NCBI RefSeq assembly: GCF_001421885.1
Contig: NZ_LMLH01000033.1
Span: forward strand, 62,001-126,000
Length of the DNA stretch: 64,000 bases
Reading direction: 5' to 3'
DNA from: Pseudomonas sp. Leaf48
Lineage (GTDB): Bacteria; Pseudomonadota; Gammaproteobacteria; Pseudomonadales; Pseudomonadaceae
Below the pieces are notes generated by a model that did not search any database, was not told the origin of the DNA, and worked only from the letters and a program-made list of their open reading frames with translations. Positions 52,137 to 61,139 of this stretch are shown piece by piece. How positions within the stretch are numbered: position 1 is the stretch's first letter; each line of letters begins with the position of its first letter. The position numbers and the translations under genes are program-made.

Positions 52137-53108
52137 ATGAAGCAATATCTCGAACTGGTCGCCCACGTCATCAACAATGGCACCAAGCAGGCCAACCGCA
52201 CCGGTGTGAACACCATCAGCTTTCCCGGCGCGATGCTGCGTTATGACCTGCAGGAAGGCTTTCCGGCGATTACCACGCGCAAAATGGCGTTCAAATCCGC
52301 CATCGGCGAGATGTGCGGATTCCTGCGTGGCGTGAACAACGCTGCCGAATTCCGCGCCCTGGGCTGCAAGGTATGGGACCAGAACGCCAACGAAAACGCG
52401 CAGTGGCTGGCCAACCCGTTCCGTCAGGGCGCCGACGACCTCGGTGAGATCTACGGCGTGCAATGGCGCAAATGGCCGGCGTACAAGCAGATTCCGCTCA
52501 GCAACCAGGCGGCTATCGAGCAGACCCTGCAGCAAGGCTACCGTCAGATTGCCGAAGGCGAGGAAGATGGTCAGGCCTACGTGGTGTTGTATAAAGCCAT
52601 CGACCAGGTGCGCCAGTGCGTCGACACCATCATCAAGGACCCGGGCAGCCGGCGTATTCTGTTCCACGGCTGGAACTGCGCCCAACTCGATGAAATGGCC
52701 CTGCCGCCGTGCCACCTGCTGTACCAGTTCCACCCGAACGTAGAAACGAAGGAAATTTCCCTGACCCTCTACATTCGCTCCAATGACCTGGGCCTGGGTA
52801 CGCCGTTCAACCTGACTGAAGGCGCCGCGCTGCTGAGCCTGATCGGCCGCCTGACCGGCTATACACCGCGCTGGTTCACCTACTTCATCGGTGATGCCCA
52901 CGTTTATGAGAATCACCTGGACATGCTTAACGAACAGCTCAAGCGCGAGCCGTTCCCGATGCCGAAGCTGGTGATTTCCGAGCGTGTGCCGGAGTTTGCC
53001 AAGACTGGGGTGTACCAGCCGGAGTGGTTGGAACTGATCGAACCGGGTGACTTCTCGCTCGAGGGTTACCAGCACCACGCGCCAATGACCGCGCCGATGG
53101 CGGTCTAA
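52137..53108 (+). CDS. thyA: Thymidylate synthase ThyA
   Basis: 323-residue enzyme making dTMP from dUMP with methylene-tetrahydrofolate. The catalytic Cys is in ALPPCHLLYQF, and the dUMP-binding Arg is in DPGSRRILFHGWN just before. It is longer than E. coli ThyA (264) because of an insertion at about 85-160. The ending PMTAPMAV is typical. Confidence 0.96.
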   Translation: MKQYLELVAHVINNGTKQANRTGVNTISFPGAMLRYDLQEGFPAITTRKMAFKSAIGEMCGFLRGVNNAAEFRALGCKVWDQNANENAQWLANPFRQGADDLGEIYGVQWRKWPAYKQIPLSNQAAIEQTLQQGYRQIAEGEEDGQAYVVLYKAIDQVRQCVDTIIKDPGSRRILFHGWNCAQLDEMALPPCHLLYQFHPNVETKEISLTLYIRSNDLGLGTPFNLTEGAALLSLIGRLTGYTPRWFTYFIGDAHVYENHLDMLNEQLKREPFPMPKLVISERVPEFAKTGVYQPEWLELIEPGDFSLEGYQHHAPMTAPMAV

Positions 53109-53128
53109 AGGCCTGCCATTGAACCAAT

Positions 53129-53218
53129 GTGGGAGCGGGCTTGCTCGCGAAGAGGCCGTGTCAGTCGATAGAGATGTTGACTAACCGACCGCTTTCGCGA
53201 GCAAGCCCGCTCCCACAT
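53129..53218. repeat. REPIN after thyA
   Basis: Inverted units atgtgggagcgggcttgctc and gagcaagcccgctcccacat, with cgtgtcagtcga/gttgactaacc inner arms similar to the REPIN at 42369. Confidence 0.88.
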
Positions 53219-53235
53219 TTGGTTTTGCGCGGTTT

Positions 53236-53685
53236 TTAGTGGCCGTGACTGCGACCGACATGGGAATGCTCCACCTCGGTTGCCACAACCGCGCCACTCA
53301 CTTCCAGCTGCTGCAAAATCCCGCACTGATCGATATTCGGCCCTTCGCTGCAGCGTTGGCGCAGGTCGAGCAGTTGTGTCTGCAAGGCCAGCAAGCCGTC
53401 GATTCGAGCTTTCACATGGTGAATATGCTCGTCGATCAGCGCATTGACGCTCTCGCACTGATCCTGCGGGCTGTCGCGAAAGGCCAGCAGGCTGCGGATT
53501 TCTTCCAGGGTCATATCGAGGGTGCGGCAATTGCGGATGAAGGTCAGGCGCTCGGCGTGGGCCTGGGTATAAACCCGATAGTTGCCATCGCTACGGGCAG
53601 GCAGTGGCAACAGGCCTTCGCGCTCGTAATAGCGGATGGTTTCCACGGCACAATCGGTGAGTTTTGCCAGCTCTCCAATCTTCAT
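53236..53685 (-). CDS. cadR: MerR-family Cd/Pb/Zn-responsive regulator CadR
   Basis: 149-residue MerR activator. The helix-turn-helix (MKIGELAKLTDCAVETIRYYEREGLL) is followed by a long dimerisation helix. Metal-site cysteines lie in SPQDQCESV (about 77) and in LRQRCSEGPNIDQCGIL (about 111-119), and a histidine-rich tail (HSHVGRSHGH) ends the protein, as in CadR. The start at 53685 has the family N-terminus. It is divergent from cadA across a MerR-type operator. Confidence 0.93.
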   Translation of the reverse strand: MKIGELAKLTDCAVETIRYYEREGLLPLPARSDGNYRVYTQAHAERLTFIRNCRTLDMTLEEIRSLLAFRDSPQDQCESVNALIDEHIHHVKARIDGLLALQTQLLDLRQRCSEGPNIDQCGILQQLEVSGAVVATEVEHSHVGRSHGH

Positions 53686-53708
53686 CCTGACAATCTCCAA
53701 ATAGGTGC

Positions 53709-53740
53709 TTGACCCTATAGTGGCTACAGGGTCTTAACTA
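53709..53740 (+). promoter_or_regulatory. cadA promoter with MerR-type operator
   Basis: -35 TTGACC (53709-53714) and -10 TAACTA (53735-53740) are 20 bp apart, the over-long spacing that MerR regulators correct. The spacer holds the dyad ACCCTATAG-TGG-CTACAGGGT at 53712-53732, CadR's expected binding site. Confidence 0.85.
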
Positions 53741-53769
53741 GGCAACAGGCACTCTTATGGACACGACCA

Positions 53770-56031
53770 ATGAGCGATTCCCTGCACTCCCACAAATCCG
53801 GGGCTGATCACGATAACAGCCACAAGCTGCAAGCAGTGCAAACGCACGACCATGGCGGTCACGGCGACTCCTGCTGTTCATCCAAAATGACGGCGCCTGC
53901 TCTGGTCAAATTGAGCGAGACGCCAACGGTTGGGGCTCGACTGAGTAGTTTTCGCATTGAGGCGATGGACTGCCCAACGGAACAGACGCTGATTCAGGCC
54001 AAGCTAAGCAAACTGACCGGCGTGCAGCAGTTGGAGTTCAATCTGATCAATCGGGTGCTTGGGGTGACCCACGATTTGCCCGGCACCGAACCCATCGTCG
54101 AGGCGATCAAGTCCCTCGGCATGCACGCCGAACCATTGGAAGAGGGTGTTGAAACACTCGCGCCGACACCGGGTAAAAAGCCGTGGTGGCCATTGGCGGT
54201 GTCCGGTGTCGGCGCATTGCTGGCCGAAGTCATTCATTTCACATCCGCCGCGCCAGACTGGGTAGTAGCGATCGTCGCGCTGGTTTCGATTCTCAGTGGC
54301 GGCCTTGGCACCTACAAAAAGGGCTGGATCGCGCTAAAAAACCTTAACCTGAATATCAATGCGCTGATGAGTATCGCCGTAACCGGCGCGATCCTGATTG
54401 GCCAGTGGCCGGAAGCGGCGATGGTCATGTTTCTGTTCACGGTGGCCGAGTTGATCGAGGCCAAATCCCTGGACCGTGCGCGCAATGCCATCAGTGGGCT
54501 GATGCAGATGACCCCGGAGCAGGCAACGGTGCTGCAGGCCGATGGCAGCTGGGTGGCCCGCGATGTAAAGACCATTGAGCTTGGGGCGCGGGTGCGGGTT
54601 CGTCCCGGCGAGCGCATCGGCCTGGACGGCGAGGTGATCGCGGGCAACTCGACGATTGATCAGGCACCGATCACTGGCGAGAGCCTGCCGGTGGAGAAAA
54701 CCATTGGCGACAAAGTGTTCGCCGGCACCATCAACCAGGCCGGTTCCCTGGAATATACGGTGACCGCTGCCGCCAACAATTCGACTCTGGCGCGCATCAT
54801 TCATGCCGTCGAGCAGGCCCAGGGTGCCCGGGCGCCAACCCAGCGTTTCGTGGACAGCTTCTCGAAAATCTATACCCCCGCGGTGTTCATCCTGGCGCTG
54901 GCGGTTGCGGTGATCCCACCGCTGTTTATGGGCGCTCTGTGGTTCGACTGGATCTACCGGGCGCTGGTGTTGCTGGTGGTTGCTTGCCCATGTGCACTGG
55001 TGATTTCGACCCCGGTCACCATCGTCAGCGGTCTCGCAGCCGCTGCGCGCAAGGGTATTCTGGTGAAAGGCGGTGTGTACCTGGAGGGTGGTTACAAGCT
55101 CGACTACCTGGCCCTGGACAAGACCGGAACGATCACCCATGGCAAGCCGGTGCAGACCGATTACCTGTCACTCGACCCGACCGCCGACGAATTGGCCCCG
55201 GCCATTGCCGCCGCGCTGGCCGGACGTTCTGATCACCCGGTTTCGCTGGCGATCGCCAACGCGGCTGTGGATAAACAATTCACGCCGCTGATTGTGGATA
55301 ACTTTGCCGCGCTGGGCGGGCGTGGCGTGCGTGGCGAGATCGATGGCCAGCTCTACCACCTGGGCAATCACCGTCTGGTGGAAGAGCTGGGGCTGTGCTC
55401 GCCGGTGCTGGAAGAAAAACTGTTCGCTCTGGAAAAACAGGGCAAGTCGGTGGTGCTGCTGCTCGACCAGTCCGGCCCGTTGGCACTGTTTGCCGTGGCC
55501 GATACGGTGAAGGAGTCCAGCCGCGAGGCGATCCGGCAATTGCATGAGCTGGGTATCAAAACTCTGATGCTCACTGGTGATAACGTCCACACCGCCCAGG
55601 CGATCGCTGCGCAAGTGGGCATTGACGAGGCCAGGGGCGACCTGTTGCCGGGCGACAAACTGCAGGCCATCGAGGCCCTGTACGCCAAGGGCCATCGGGT
55701 GGGTATGGTCGGTGACGGCATCAACGATGCCCCGGCATTGGCGCGATCGGAAATCGGTTTCGCCATGGCCGCAGCGGGCACCGATACAGCGATCGAAACC
55801 GCCGATGTCGCCTTGATGGACGATGATCTGCGCAAAATCCCCGGTTTTATTCGTTTGTCGCGGCAGACCTCGAGCATCCTCAAACAAAACATTGCCTTGG
55901 CATTGATCATCAAAGCGATCTTTCTTGGGGTAACCTTCGCTGGGGTCGCTACCATGTGGATGGCGGTGTTCGCCGATATGGGCGTGAGCCTGTTGGTGGT
56001 GTTCAACGGCTTGCGCCTGCTGCGCAAATAG
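53770..56031 (+). CDS. cadA: Cadmium/zinc/lead P1B-type ATPase CadA
   Basis: 753-residue efflux ATPase. The His-rich N-terminus (HSHKSGADHDNSHK, HDHGGHGDSCCSSK) precedes an HMA domain with metal motif MDCPTEQT at about 60-67. Then come the TM metal site CPCAL, phosphorylation site DKTGTITHG, TGES actuator loop and GDGINDAPAL hinge. The CPC with a DxxP-type C-terminal helix (MAVFADMGVSLLVVFN) fits the Zn/Cd/Pb class. Controlled by the adjacent divergent cadR. Confidence 0.95.
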   Translation: MSDSLHSHKSGADHDNSHKLQAVQTHDHGGHGDSCCSSKMTAPALVKLSETPTVGARLSSFRIEAMDCPTEQTLIQAKLSKLTGVQQLEFNLINRVLGVTHDLPGTEPIVEAIKSLGMHAEPLEEGVETLAPTPGKKPWWPLAVSGVGALLAEVIHFTSAAPDWVVAIVALVSILSGGLGTYKKGWIALKNLNLNINALMSIAVTGAILIGQWPEAAMVMFLFTVAELIEAKSLDRARNAISGLMQMTPEQATVLQADGSWVARDVKTIELGARVRVRPGERIGLDGEVIAGNSTIDQAPITGESLPVEKTIGDKVFAGTINQAGSLEYTVTAAANNSTLARIIHAVEQAQGARAPTQRFVDSFSKIYTPAVFILALAVAVIPPLFMGALWFDWIYRALVLLVVACPCALVISTPVTIVSGLAAAARKGILVKGGVYLEGGYKLDYLALDKTGTITHGKPVQTDYLSLDPTADELAPAIAAALAGRSDHPVSLAIANAAVDKQFTPLIVDNFAALGGRGVRGEIDGQLYHLGNHRLVEELGLCSPVLEEKLFALEKQGKSVVLLLDQSGPLALFAVADTVKESSREAIRQLHELGIKTLMLTGDNVHTAQAIAAQVGIDEARGDLLPGDKLQAIEALYAKGHRVGMVGDGINDAPALARSEIGFAMAAAGTDTAIETADVALMDDDLRKIPGFIRLSRQTSSILKQNIALALIIKAIFLGVTFAGVATMWMAVFADMGVSLLVVFNGLRLLRK

Positions 56032-56047
56032 AAGAAGAGGGACAGGC

Positions 56048-56911
56048 GTGCTGAGTGCCGAGTTGAAGGCGTTTTACATGGTTGCCCGCCTGGGCAGTAT
56101 TACCCAGGCGGCAAAGAAACTCGGCCTGAGCCAACCGACGGTGACGACGCAGATTCGCAATCTCGAAAGTCAGTACTCGGTTGAACTGTTCTACCGCGGG
56201 GGTCGCCGCCTCAGTGTCAGCGATGAAGGTGCCCGGCTGCTGCCGATGGTCAAGGTGCTGATGCAGCAGGAGGCCGACATTGAGTTTTTTCTGCGCAATT
56301 GCGGGCAGGTGCAGGGCACCTTGCGCATCGCGGCCACGGCGCCGTATTACATCCTCGACCTGGTGAAAACCTTTCGCGAGCGCCTGCCGCAGGTGGAAGT
56401 TTCGGTGGAAATCGGTAACTCCCAGCAGGTACTTGAAGCGTTGGAGGATTACCGTGTCGATGTCGCGGCTTCATCGCAGTTGTTGGAAGATGCGCGACTG
56501 GTTCGCCGGGTGCTTGGCAGCGACCCGCTGGTGCTGGCGGTGCATCGCAATCATCCGCTGGCGCTTCACGAGCATGTGCCGCTCAACGCGTTGGCCGGCC
56601 ATACCCTGTTGATGCGCGAATCGGGCTCGACCACTCGGCGGCTGACTGAGGAGTTGCTGGCCAGCGCCGGGGTGAGTTTCGGGCCGTTGCTGGAGATTGG
56701 CAGTCGTGAATCTATCCGTGAAGCGGTGTTGCGCAACATCGGCATCAGCATCATCGCCCGCCAGGAAGTCCCCCATGATCCGCAACTGCGCGTGCTGACT
56801 ATCGAAAATGCACCGCAGATTCCTGAATACCTGTACTGCCTCAAGGAGCGCAAAGGCGCGCGTTTACCGGCGGCGTTTCTTGGGCTGGCGCAGGAAATGT
56901 CCCCGGCATAG
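56048..56911 (+). CDS. LysR-family regulator of aminoethylphosphonate catabolism
   Basis: 287-residue LysR regulator with N-terminal HTH (FYMVARLGSITQAAKKLGLSQPTVTTQIRNLE) and C-terminal effector domain (LRIAATAPYYILDLVKTFRERLPQVEVSVEIGNS). It lies directly upstream of and in line with a 2-aminoethylphosphonate transporter cluster. A dedicated LysR subfamily accompanies such clusters, and this position supports that assignment. It follows cadA by 16 nt, probably by chance of gene order. Confidence 0.85.
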   Translation: MLSAELKAFYMVARLGSITQAAKKLGLSQPTVTTQIRNLESQYSVELFYRGGRRLSVSDEGARLLPMVKVLMQQEADIEFFLRNCGQVQGTLRIAATAPYYILDLVKTFRERLPQVEVSVEIGNSQQVLEALEDYRVDVAASSQLLEDARLVRRVLGSDPLVLAVHRNHPLALHEHVPLNALAGHTLLMRESGSTTRRLTEELLASAGVSFGPLLEIGSRESIREAVLRNIGISIIARQEVPHDPQLRVLTIENAPQIPEYLYCLKERKGARLPAAFLGLAQEMSPA

Positions 56912-56934
56912 GGCGTGCTGTGATTCTGCCGACC

Positions 56935-57000
56935 TCTTCGCGAGCAAGCCCGCTCCCACAGGGGAACGCGGTCAACTGTGGGAGCGAGCCTGCTCGCGAT
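56935..57000. repeat. REP pair after LysR gene
   Basis: gacctcttcgcgagcaagcc unit and inverted gtgggagcgagcctgctcgc unit with a short spacer. The region from here to 57120 must hold the phn operon promoter. Confidence 0.85.
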
Positions 57001-57120
57001 GGGGGCAGCCCGGGCAACCAAAATCCCTGAATACCACTATCGGCAGTTTTTGCCCTACTGCCACATGACGGACTCATTACATCCCTAGGATGGCCTTCAT
57101 CCGCTAGATGAGGCCCGTCC

Positions 57121-58197
57121 ATGAACAGCTCGATCGCAACTGCCCTGACCAACCCTGGCGCGCCGATGAAGGTGCGCGGCGTGCAGAAACGCTTCGGCGC
57201 CTTCACCGCACTGGATAACGTTTCCCTCGACGTCGCGGCCGGTGAGCTGGTGTGTCTGCTCGGCCCGTCGGGCTGCGGCAAGACCACCTTGCTGCGCTGC
57301 ATCGCCGGTCTCGAAAAACAAGACAGCGGCGAGTTGTACCTGGGCGATCGTGATGTTTCTCACCTGGCCCCCCAGGCTCGGGACTACGGGATCCTGTTTC
57401 AGTCCTATGCGCTGTTCCCCAACCTTACCGTTGAAGCGAACATTGCCTACGGCCTCGCCGGCAGTGGCCGCGATGAAGTTCGCCGTCGTGTCGGTCAGAT
57501 GCTCGAACTGGTCGGCCTGACCGGCAGTGAGAAGAAGTACCCGGGCCAGTTGTCCGGCGGTCAACAGCAGCGGGTGGCATTGGCCCGTGCCCTGGCGCCG
57601 GCACCGTCATTGTTGCTGCTGGACGAGCCAATGTCCGCCCTCGATGCGCGAGTGCGCGAGCATCTGTGCACGGAACTGCGCCAGCTGCAGCGCAGCCTCG
57701 GCATCACCACCCTGATGGTCACCCACAATCAGGACGAGGCCATGCTGATGGCGGACCGCATCGCCGTGATGAACAACGGCAAGGTCGAGCAGTACGCCAC
57801 GCCACAGGAGATCTACAACCGCCCGGCCACGCCCTTTGTCGCGGAGTTCGTCGGTCAGGGCAACTGGCTGCCATTCCACAGCAGCAGCGACAGCCACGCG
57901 CAGGTCGGCGGGATGCACATGCGCCTGGCCGATGGCAGCGCCAGGACCGCGTCAGGCCGGTTGTTCTGCCGCCCCGAAGCGATCAACGTCAATCCGCTGG
58001 TGCATGAGGAAAACCTGTTCCCGGCCAAGGTTCGCGAAATCACCTTCCTGGGCAACCGTTGCCGCATGAGTTTCGAACTCGATCAACTGCCGGGCCATGC
58101 ACTGCTGGCTGAACTGGCGCCTGAAGCCATGCCGCGTCTGGGGGCGCAGCAGATCATGGTCGCGTTGCCACCGCGCAGCCTGCAGGTGTTCGCCTGA
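57121..58197 (+). CDS. 2-aminoethylphosphonate ABC transporter ATPase (PhnT2 type)
   Basis: 358-residue ATPase of the spermidine/iron type. Walker A is GPSGCGKT (about 48-55), the signature LSGGQQQR, Walker B LLLLDEPMSALD and the switch His VTHNQDEAM. A C-terminal TOBE-like extension carries FCRPEAINV. Starts at the ATG at 57121; an in-frame ATG at 57166 is possible. The stop overlaps the permease start (TGATG). Substrate assigned from cluster content (FAD oxidoreductase and PhnZ-like HD protein). Confidence 0.86.
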   Translation: MNSSIATALTNPGAPMKVRGVQKRFGAFTALDNVSLDVAAGELVCLLGPSGCGKTTLLRCIAGLEKQDSGELYLGDRDVSHLAPQARDYGILFQSYALFPNLTVEANIAYGLAGSGRDEVRRRVGQMLELVGLTGSEKKYPGQLSGGQQQRVALARALAPAPSLLLLDEPMSALDARVREHLCTELRQLQRSLGITTLMVTHNQDEAMLMADRIAVMNNGKVEQYATPQEIYNRPATPFVAEFVGQGNWLPFHSSSDSHAQVGGMHMRLADGSARTASGRLFCRPEAINVNPLVHEENLFPAKVREITFLGNRCRMSFELDQLPGHALLAELAPEAMPRLGAQQIMVALPPRSLQVFA

Positions 58198-59921
58198 TGA
58201 GCGCGAACATGGCGCTGCCGCTGCCAGGCAAGCAGGTTCGGCAGATCTCCCATGCCGAGATCGGTGATCGTCTGTTCGTGGTCGGCGGCAAGGTGCTCCT
58301 GCTGGTGTTGCTGGGTTTCGCCGTGTTGATGCCGTTGCTGGCGATCTTCTGGCGCGGGTTCAGCGCCGAAGCCGGGCAGGGTGGGGGGTGGATCGCGGCG
58401 AGGGAGTTGGTGACCAGTGAGAACTTCCACTGGTTACTGGGCAATAGCCTGAAGGTTTCCCTCAGCGTGGCGGCTATTGTCGTACCGCTGGCCTATCTGT
58501 TTGCCTACGCCTTGCAACGCACTTTGATCCCGGCGAAGGGTATCTGGCGTGGTATCTCGCTGCTGCCCTTGATGGCGCCATCGATGCTGCCGGGGATCGC
58601 GTTGGTTTATCTGTTCGGCAACCAGGGCATGTTGCGTGGCCTGCTCTCGGACAATATCTACGGCTTCTGGGGCATCGTACTCGGCGAAGTCATCTACACC
58701 TTCCCACACGCCCTGATGATTCTTCTTTCTGCGTTGTCCCTGGCGGATGCGCGGTTGTTCGATGCCGCCTCCAGCATGGGCGCCAGTCCGGCGAAAGCCT
58801 TCCGCAGCATCACCTGGCCGGCGACCCGCCAGGCAGTATTCGCTGCGTTCTGTCTGGTGTTCACCCTGACCATTACCGATTTCGGTGTGCCTGTGGTGGT
58901 CGGTGGCGATTATCAAGTCCTGGCGCTGGAAGCCTACAAGGCTGTGGTCGGCCAGCAGCAATTCGGTCGCGGTGCGTTGATCGGCATGGTGTTGCTGCTG
59001 CCTGCGCTGTTCAGCTTTGGCGTCGACGCCTGGTTGCGTCGACGTCATGGCGACTCCATGAGTGGTCGTGCCCAGGTGTTCCAGCCAGCACCGTCGAAGC
59101 TGCGCGACGGTTGCTACCTGGCCATCGTCCTGTTGATCTGCGCTGCACTGCTGCTGGTGTTCGGCATGGCGGTGTTCTCCTCGCTGGTGAAGTTCTGGCC
59201 GTACAACCTGTCGCTTTCGCTCAACCATTACCAGTTCAACGAAACCGCCGGTGGTGGCTGGCTGGCCTACAGCAACAGCTTGAAGATGGCACTGGGTACG
59301 GCGTTGATTGGCAGCCTGCTGATCTTCACTGGTGCGTACCTGATGGAAAAAACCAAGGGCCAGCGTGGACTGAACATGGCCCTGCGCATGCTCAGTTTCA
59401 TCCCGATGGCGGTGCCGGGACTGGTGCTGGGGCTGGGTTACGTTTTCTTCTTCAACCTCTCCGGCAATCCGTTGCACGTGCTCTACGGCACCATGACCCT
59501 GCTGATTGTCTGCACCATCGCGCACTACCTGACCACCGCACAAATGACTGCCACCACCGCGCTGCGTCAACTCGATGCGGAGTTCGAAGCCGCCGCGCTG
59601 TCGCTTAAGGCGCCACTGTACCGGCACTACCTGCGGGTCACCGTGCCGATTTGCCTGCCGGCTCTGCTGGACATCGTGCGTTATTTGTTCGTCTCGGCCA
59701 TGACCACTGTCTCGGCGGCGATCTTCCTCTACAGCCCCGACACCATCCTCGCGGCGGTGGCGGTGCTGAACATGGACGACGCCGGCAACGTCGGCGGCGC
59801 GGCAGCGATGTCGACCCTGATTCTGTTCACCTCGGCGGGTGTGTCCCTGCTGCTGGCCTGGGCTTCGCGCGGCTTGCTGCGCCGCTCCCAGGCCTGGCGG
59901 CAGACCGCACCCGGTCATTGA
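58197..59921 (+). CDS. 2-aminoethylphosphonate ABC transporter permease (PhnU2 type, fused two-domain)
   Basis: 574-residue permease with two homologous halves fused in one chain, so it replaces two separate permeases. EAA loops are ADARLFDAASSMGASPAKAFRSITWP (about 180-205) and QLDAEFEAAALSLKAPLYRHYLRVTVP (about 460-487), with about 12 transmembrane helices. It is coupled to the ATPase by the TGATG overlap. Confidence 0.87.
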   Translation: MSANMALPLPGKQVRQISHAEIGDRLFVVGGKVLLLVLLGFAVLMPLLAIFWRGFSAEAGQGGGWIAARELVTSENFHWLLGNSLKVSLSVAAIVVPLAYLFAYALQRTLIPAKGIWRGISLLPLMAPSMLPGIALVYLFGNQGMLRGLLSDNIYGFWGIVLGEVIYTFPHALMILLSALSLADARLFDAASSMGASPAKAFRSITWPATRQAVFAAFCLVFTLTITDFGVPVVVGGDYQVLALEAYKAVVGQQQFGRGALIGMVLLLPALFSFGVDAWLRRRHGDSMSGRAQVFQPAPSKLRDGCYLAIVLLICAALLLVFGMAVFSSLVKFWPYNLSLSLNHYQFNETAGGGWLAYSNSLKMALGTALIGSLLIFTGAYLMEKTKGQRGLNMALRMLSFIPMAVPGLVLGLGYVFFFNLSGNPLHVLYGTMTLLIVCTIAHYLTTAQMTATTALRQLDAEFEAAALSLKAPLYRHYLRVTVPICLPALLDIVRYLFVSAMTTVSAAIFLYSPDTILAAVAVLNMDDAGNVGGAAAMSTLILFTSAGVSLLLAWASRGLLRRSQAWRQTAPGH

Positions 59922-59969
59922 TTCGCTGCTCCTCAAAAAAACCCTTCAACTCAAAAACAGGAAAAGATC

Positions 59970-60995
59970 ATGTTCAAGCCCCTGGCCCTGGCCGCTGCTG
60001 TCCTCACCGCTTTCAGCCTGAACGCCTTCGCAGCGAAAACCGAGTTGACGGTGTACACCGCCCTCGAAGCCGAACAACTGAAGACCTATAAAGCAGCCTT
60101 CGAGAAAACCAACCCGGACGTCGAAATCAAGTGGGTGCGTGATTCCACCGGGATCATCACCGCCAAGCTGCTGGCCGAAAAAGACCGCCCGCAAGCCGAT
60201 GCCGTCTGGGGCCTGGCCGCTTCGAGCCTGGCGATCCTCGATCAGCAAGGCATGCTGCAAACCTACGCGCCGAAGGATCTGGGCAAGATCGGCGGCAACT
60301 ACCGCGACGCCGCCAACCCGCCAGCCTGGGTCGGCATGGACGTCTGGGCTGCGACTATTTGCTTCAACACCGTCGAAGCCGAGAAGCAGGGCCTGACCAA
60401 GCCGGTGAGCTGGCAAGACCTGACCAAGCCTGAGTACAAAGGCAAGATCGTCATGCCGAACCCGGCTTCGTCCGGTACCGGTTTCCTTGACGTCAGCGCC
60501 TGGCTGCAAACCTTCGGCGAGAAGCAGGGCTGGCAGTACATGGACGAACTGCACCAGAACATCGGCCAGTACGTTCACTCCGGCTCCAAGCCCTGCAAGC
60601 TGGCGGCCGCCGGCGAATTCCCGATCGGTATTTCCTTCGAGTACCCGGCCGTTCAACTCAAGCGCCAGGGTGCGCCGCTGGACATCATCCTGCCGAAAGA
60701 GGGCTTGGGCTGGGAGATCGAAGCGACTGCCGTGATCAAGGGTACAGCTCACGAAGAAGCGGCGAAGAAACTGGCTGACTTCTCGGCAAGTCCCGAGGCG
60801 ATGGAGTTGTACAAGGAAAACTTCGCTGTCCTTGCTCAGCCTGGTATCGCCAAGCCGCAGACCGAGTTGCCGGCTGACTATGAGCAGCGCCTGATCAAAA
60901 ACGACTTTGCCTGGGCTTCGAAAAATCGCGACCAAATCCTGAGTGAATGGCGCAAGCGCTATGACGGCAAGTCCGAGAAAGTGGCGGCCAAGTAA
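59970..60995 (+). CDS. 2-aminoethylphosphonate-binding periplasmic protein (PhnS2 type)
   Basis: 341-residue binding protein with a signal peptide (MFKPLALAAAVLTAFSLNAFA) and an iron-type fold: LTVYTALEAEQLKTYKAAFEKTNPDVEIKWVRDSTGIITAKLLAEK, then PNPASSGTGFLDVSAWLQTFGE. It supplies the ATPase-permease pair just upstream. Ligand inferred from the neighbourhood. Confidence 0.87.
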   Translation: MFKPLALAAAVLTAFSLNAFAAKTELTVYTALEAEQLKTYKAAFEKTNPDVEIKWVRDSTGIITAKLLAEKDRPQADAVWGLAASSLAILDQQGMLQTYAPKDLGKIGGNYRDAANPPAWVGMDVWAATICFNTVEAEKQGLTKPVSWQDLTKPEYKGKIVMPNPASSGTGFLDVSAWLQTFGEKQGWQYMDELHQNIGQYVHSGSKPCKLAAAGEFPIGISFEYPAVQLKRQGAPLDIILPKEGLGWEIEATAVIKGTAHEEAAKKLADFSASPEAMELYKENFAVLAQPGIAKPQTELPADYEQRLIKNDFAWASKNRDQILSEWRKRYDGKSEKVAAK

Positions 60996-61017
60996 ATCTT
61001 CATCGGCTGAGATGGCC

Positions 61018-61116
61018 CCTTCGCGAGCAAGCCCGCTACCACAGTAGATCTCCAGTGGAAGGAGATCCGGGGGTCGCACCAGGCAAATGTGGGAGCGGGC
61101 TTGCCCGCAAAGGCGG
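61018..61116. repeat. REP pair between binding protein and oxidoreductase genes
   Basis: Units cttcgcgagcaagcccgcta and gtgggagcgggcttgcccgc, with the inner inverted pair gatctcc/ggagatc. It lies inside the phn operon and could lower downstream transcript levels. Confidence 0.83.
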
Positions 61117-61139
61117 CTTCGAATTCAGGACAAATCTTC

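Noticed and set aside
58434..59936. 500-codon minus-strand frame in the phosphonate permease gene
   Set aside because: Shadow, dominated by Gln/His/Arg.
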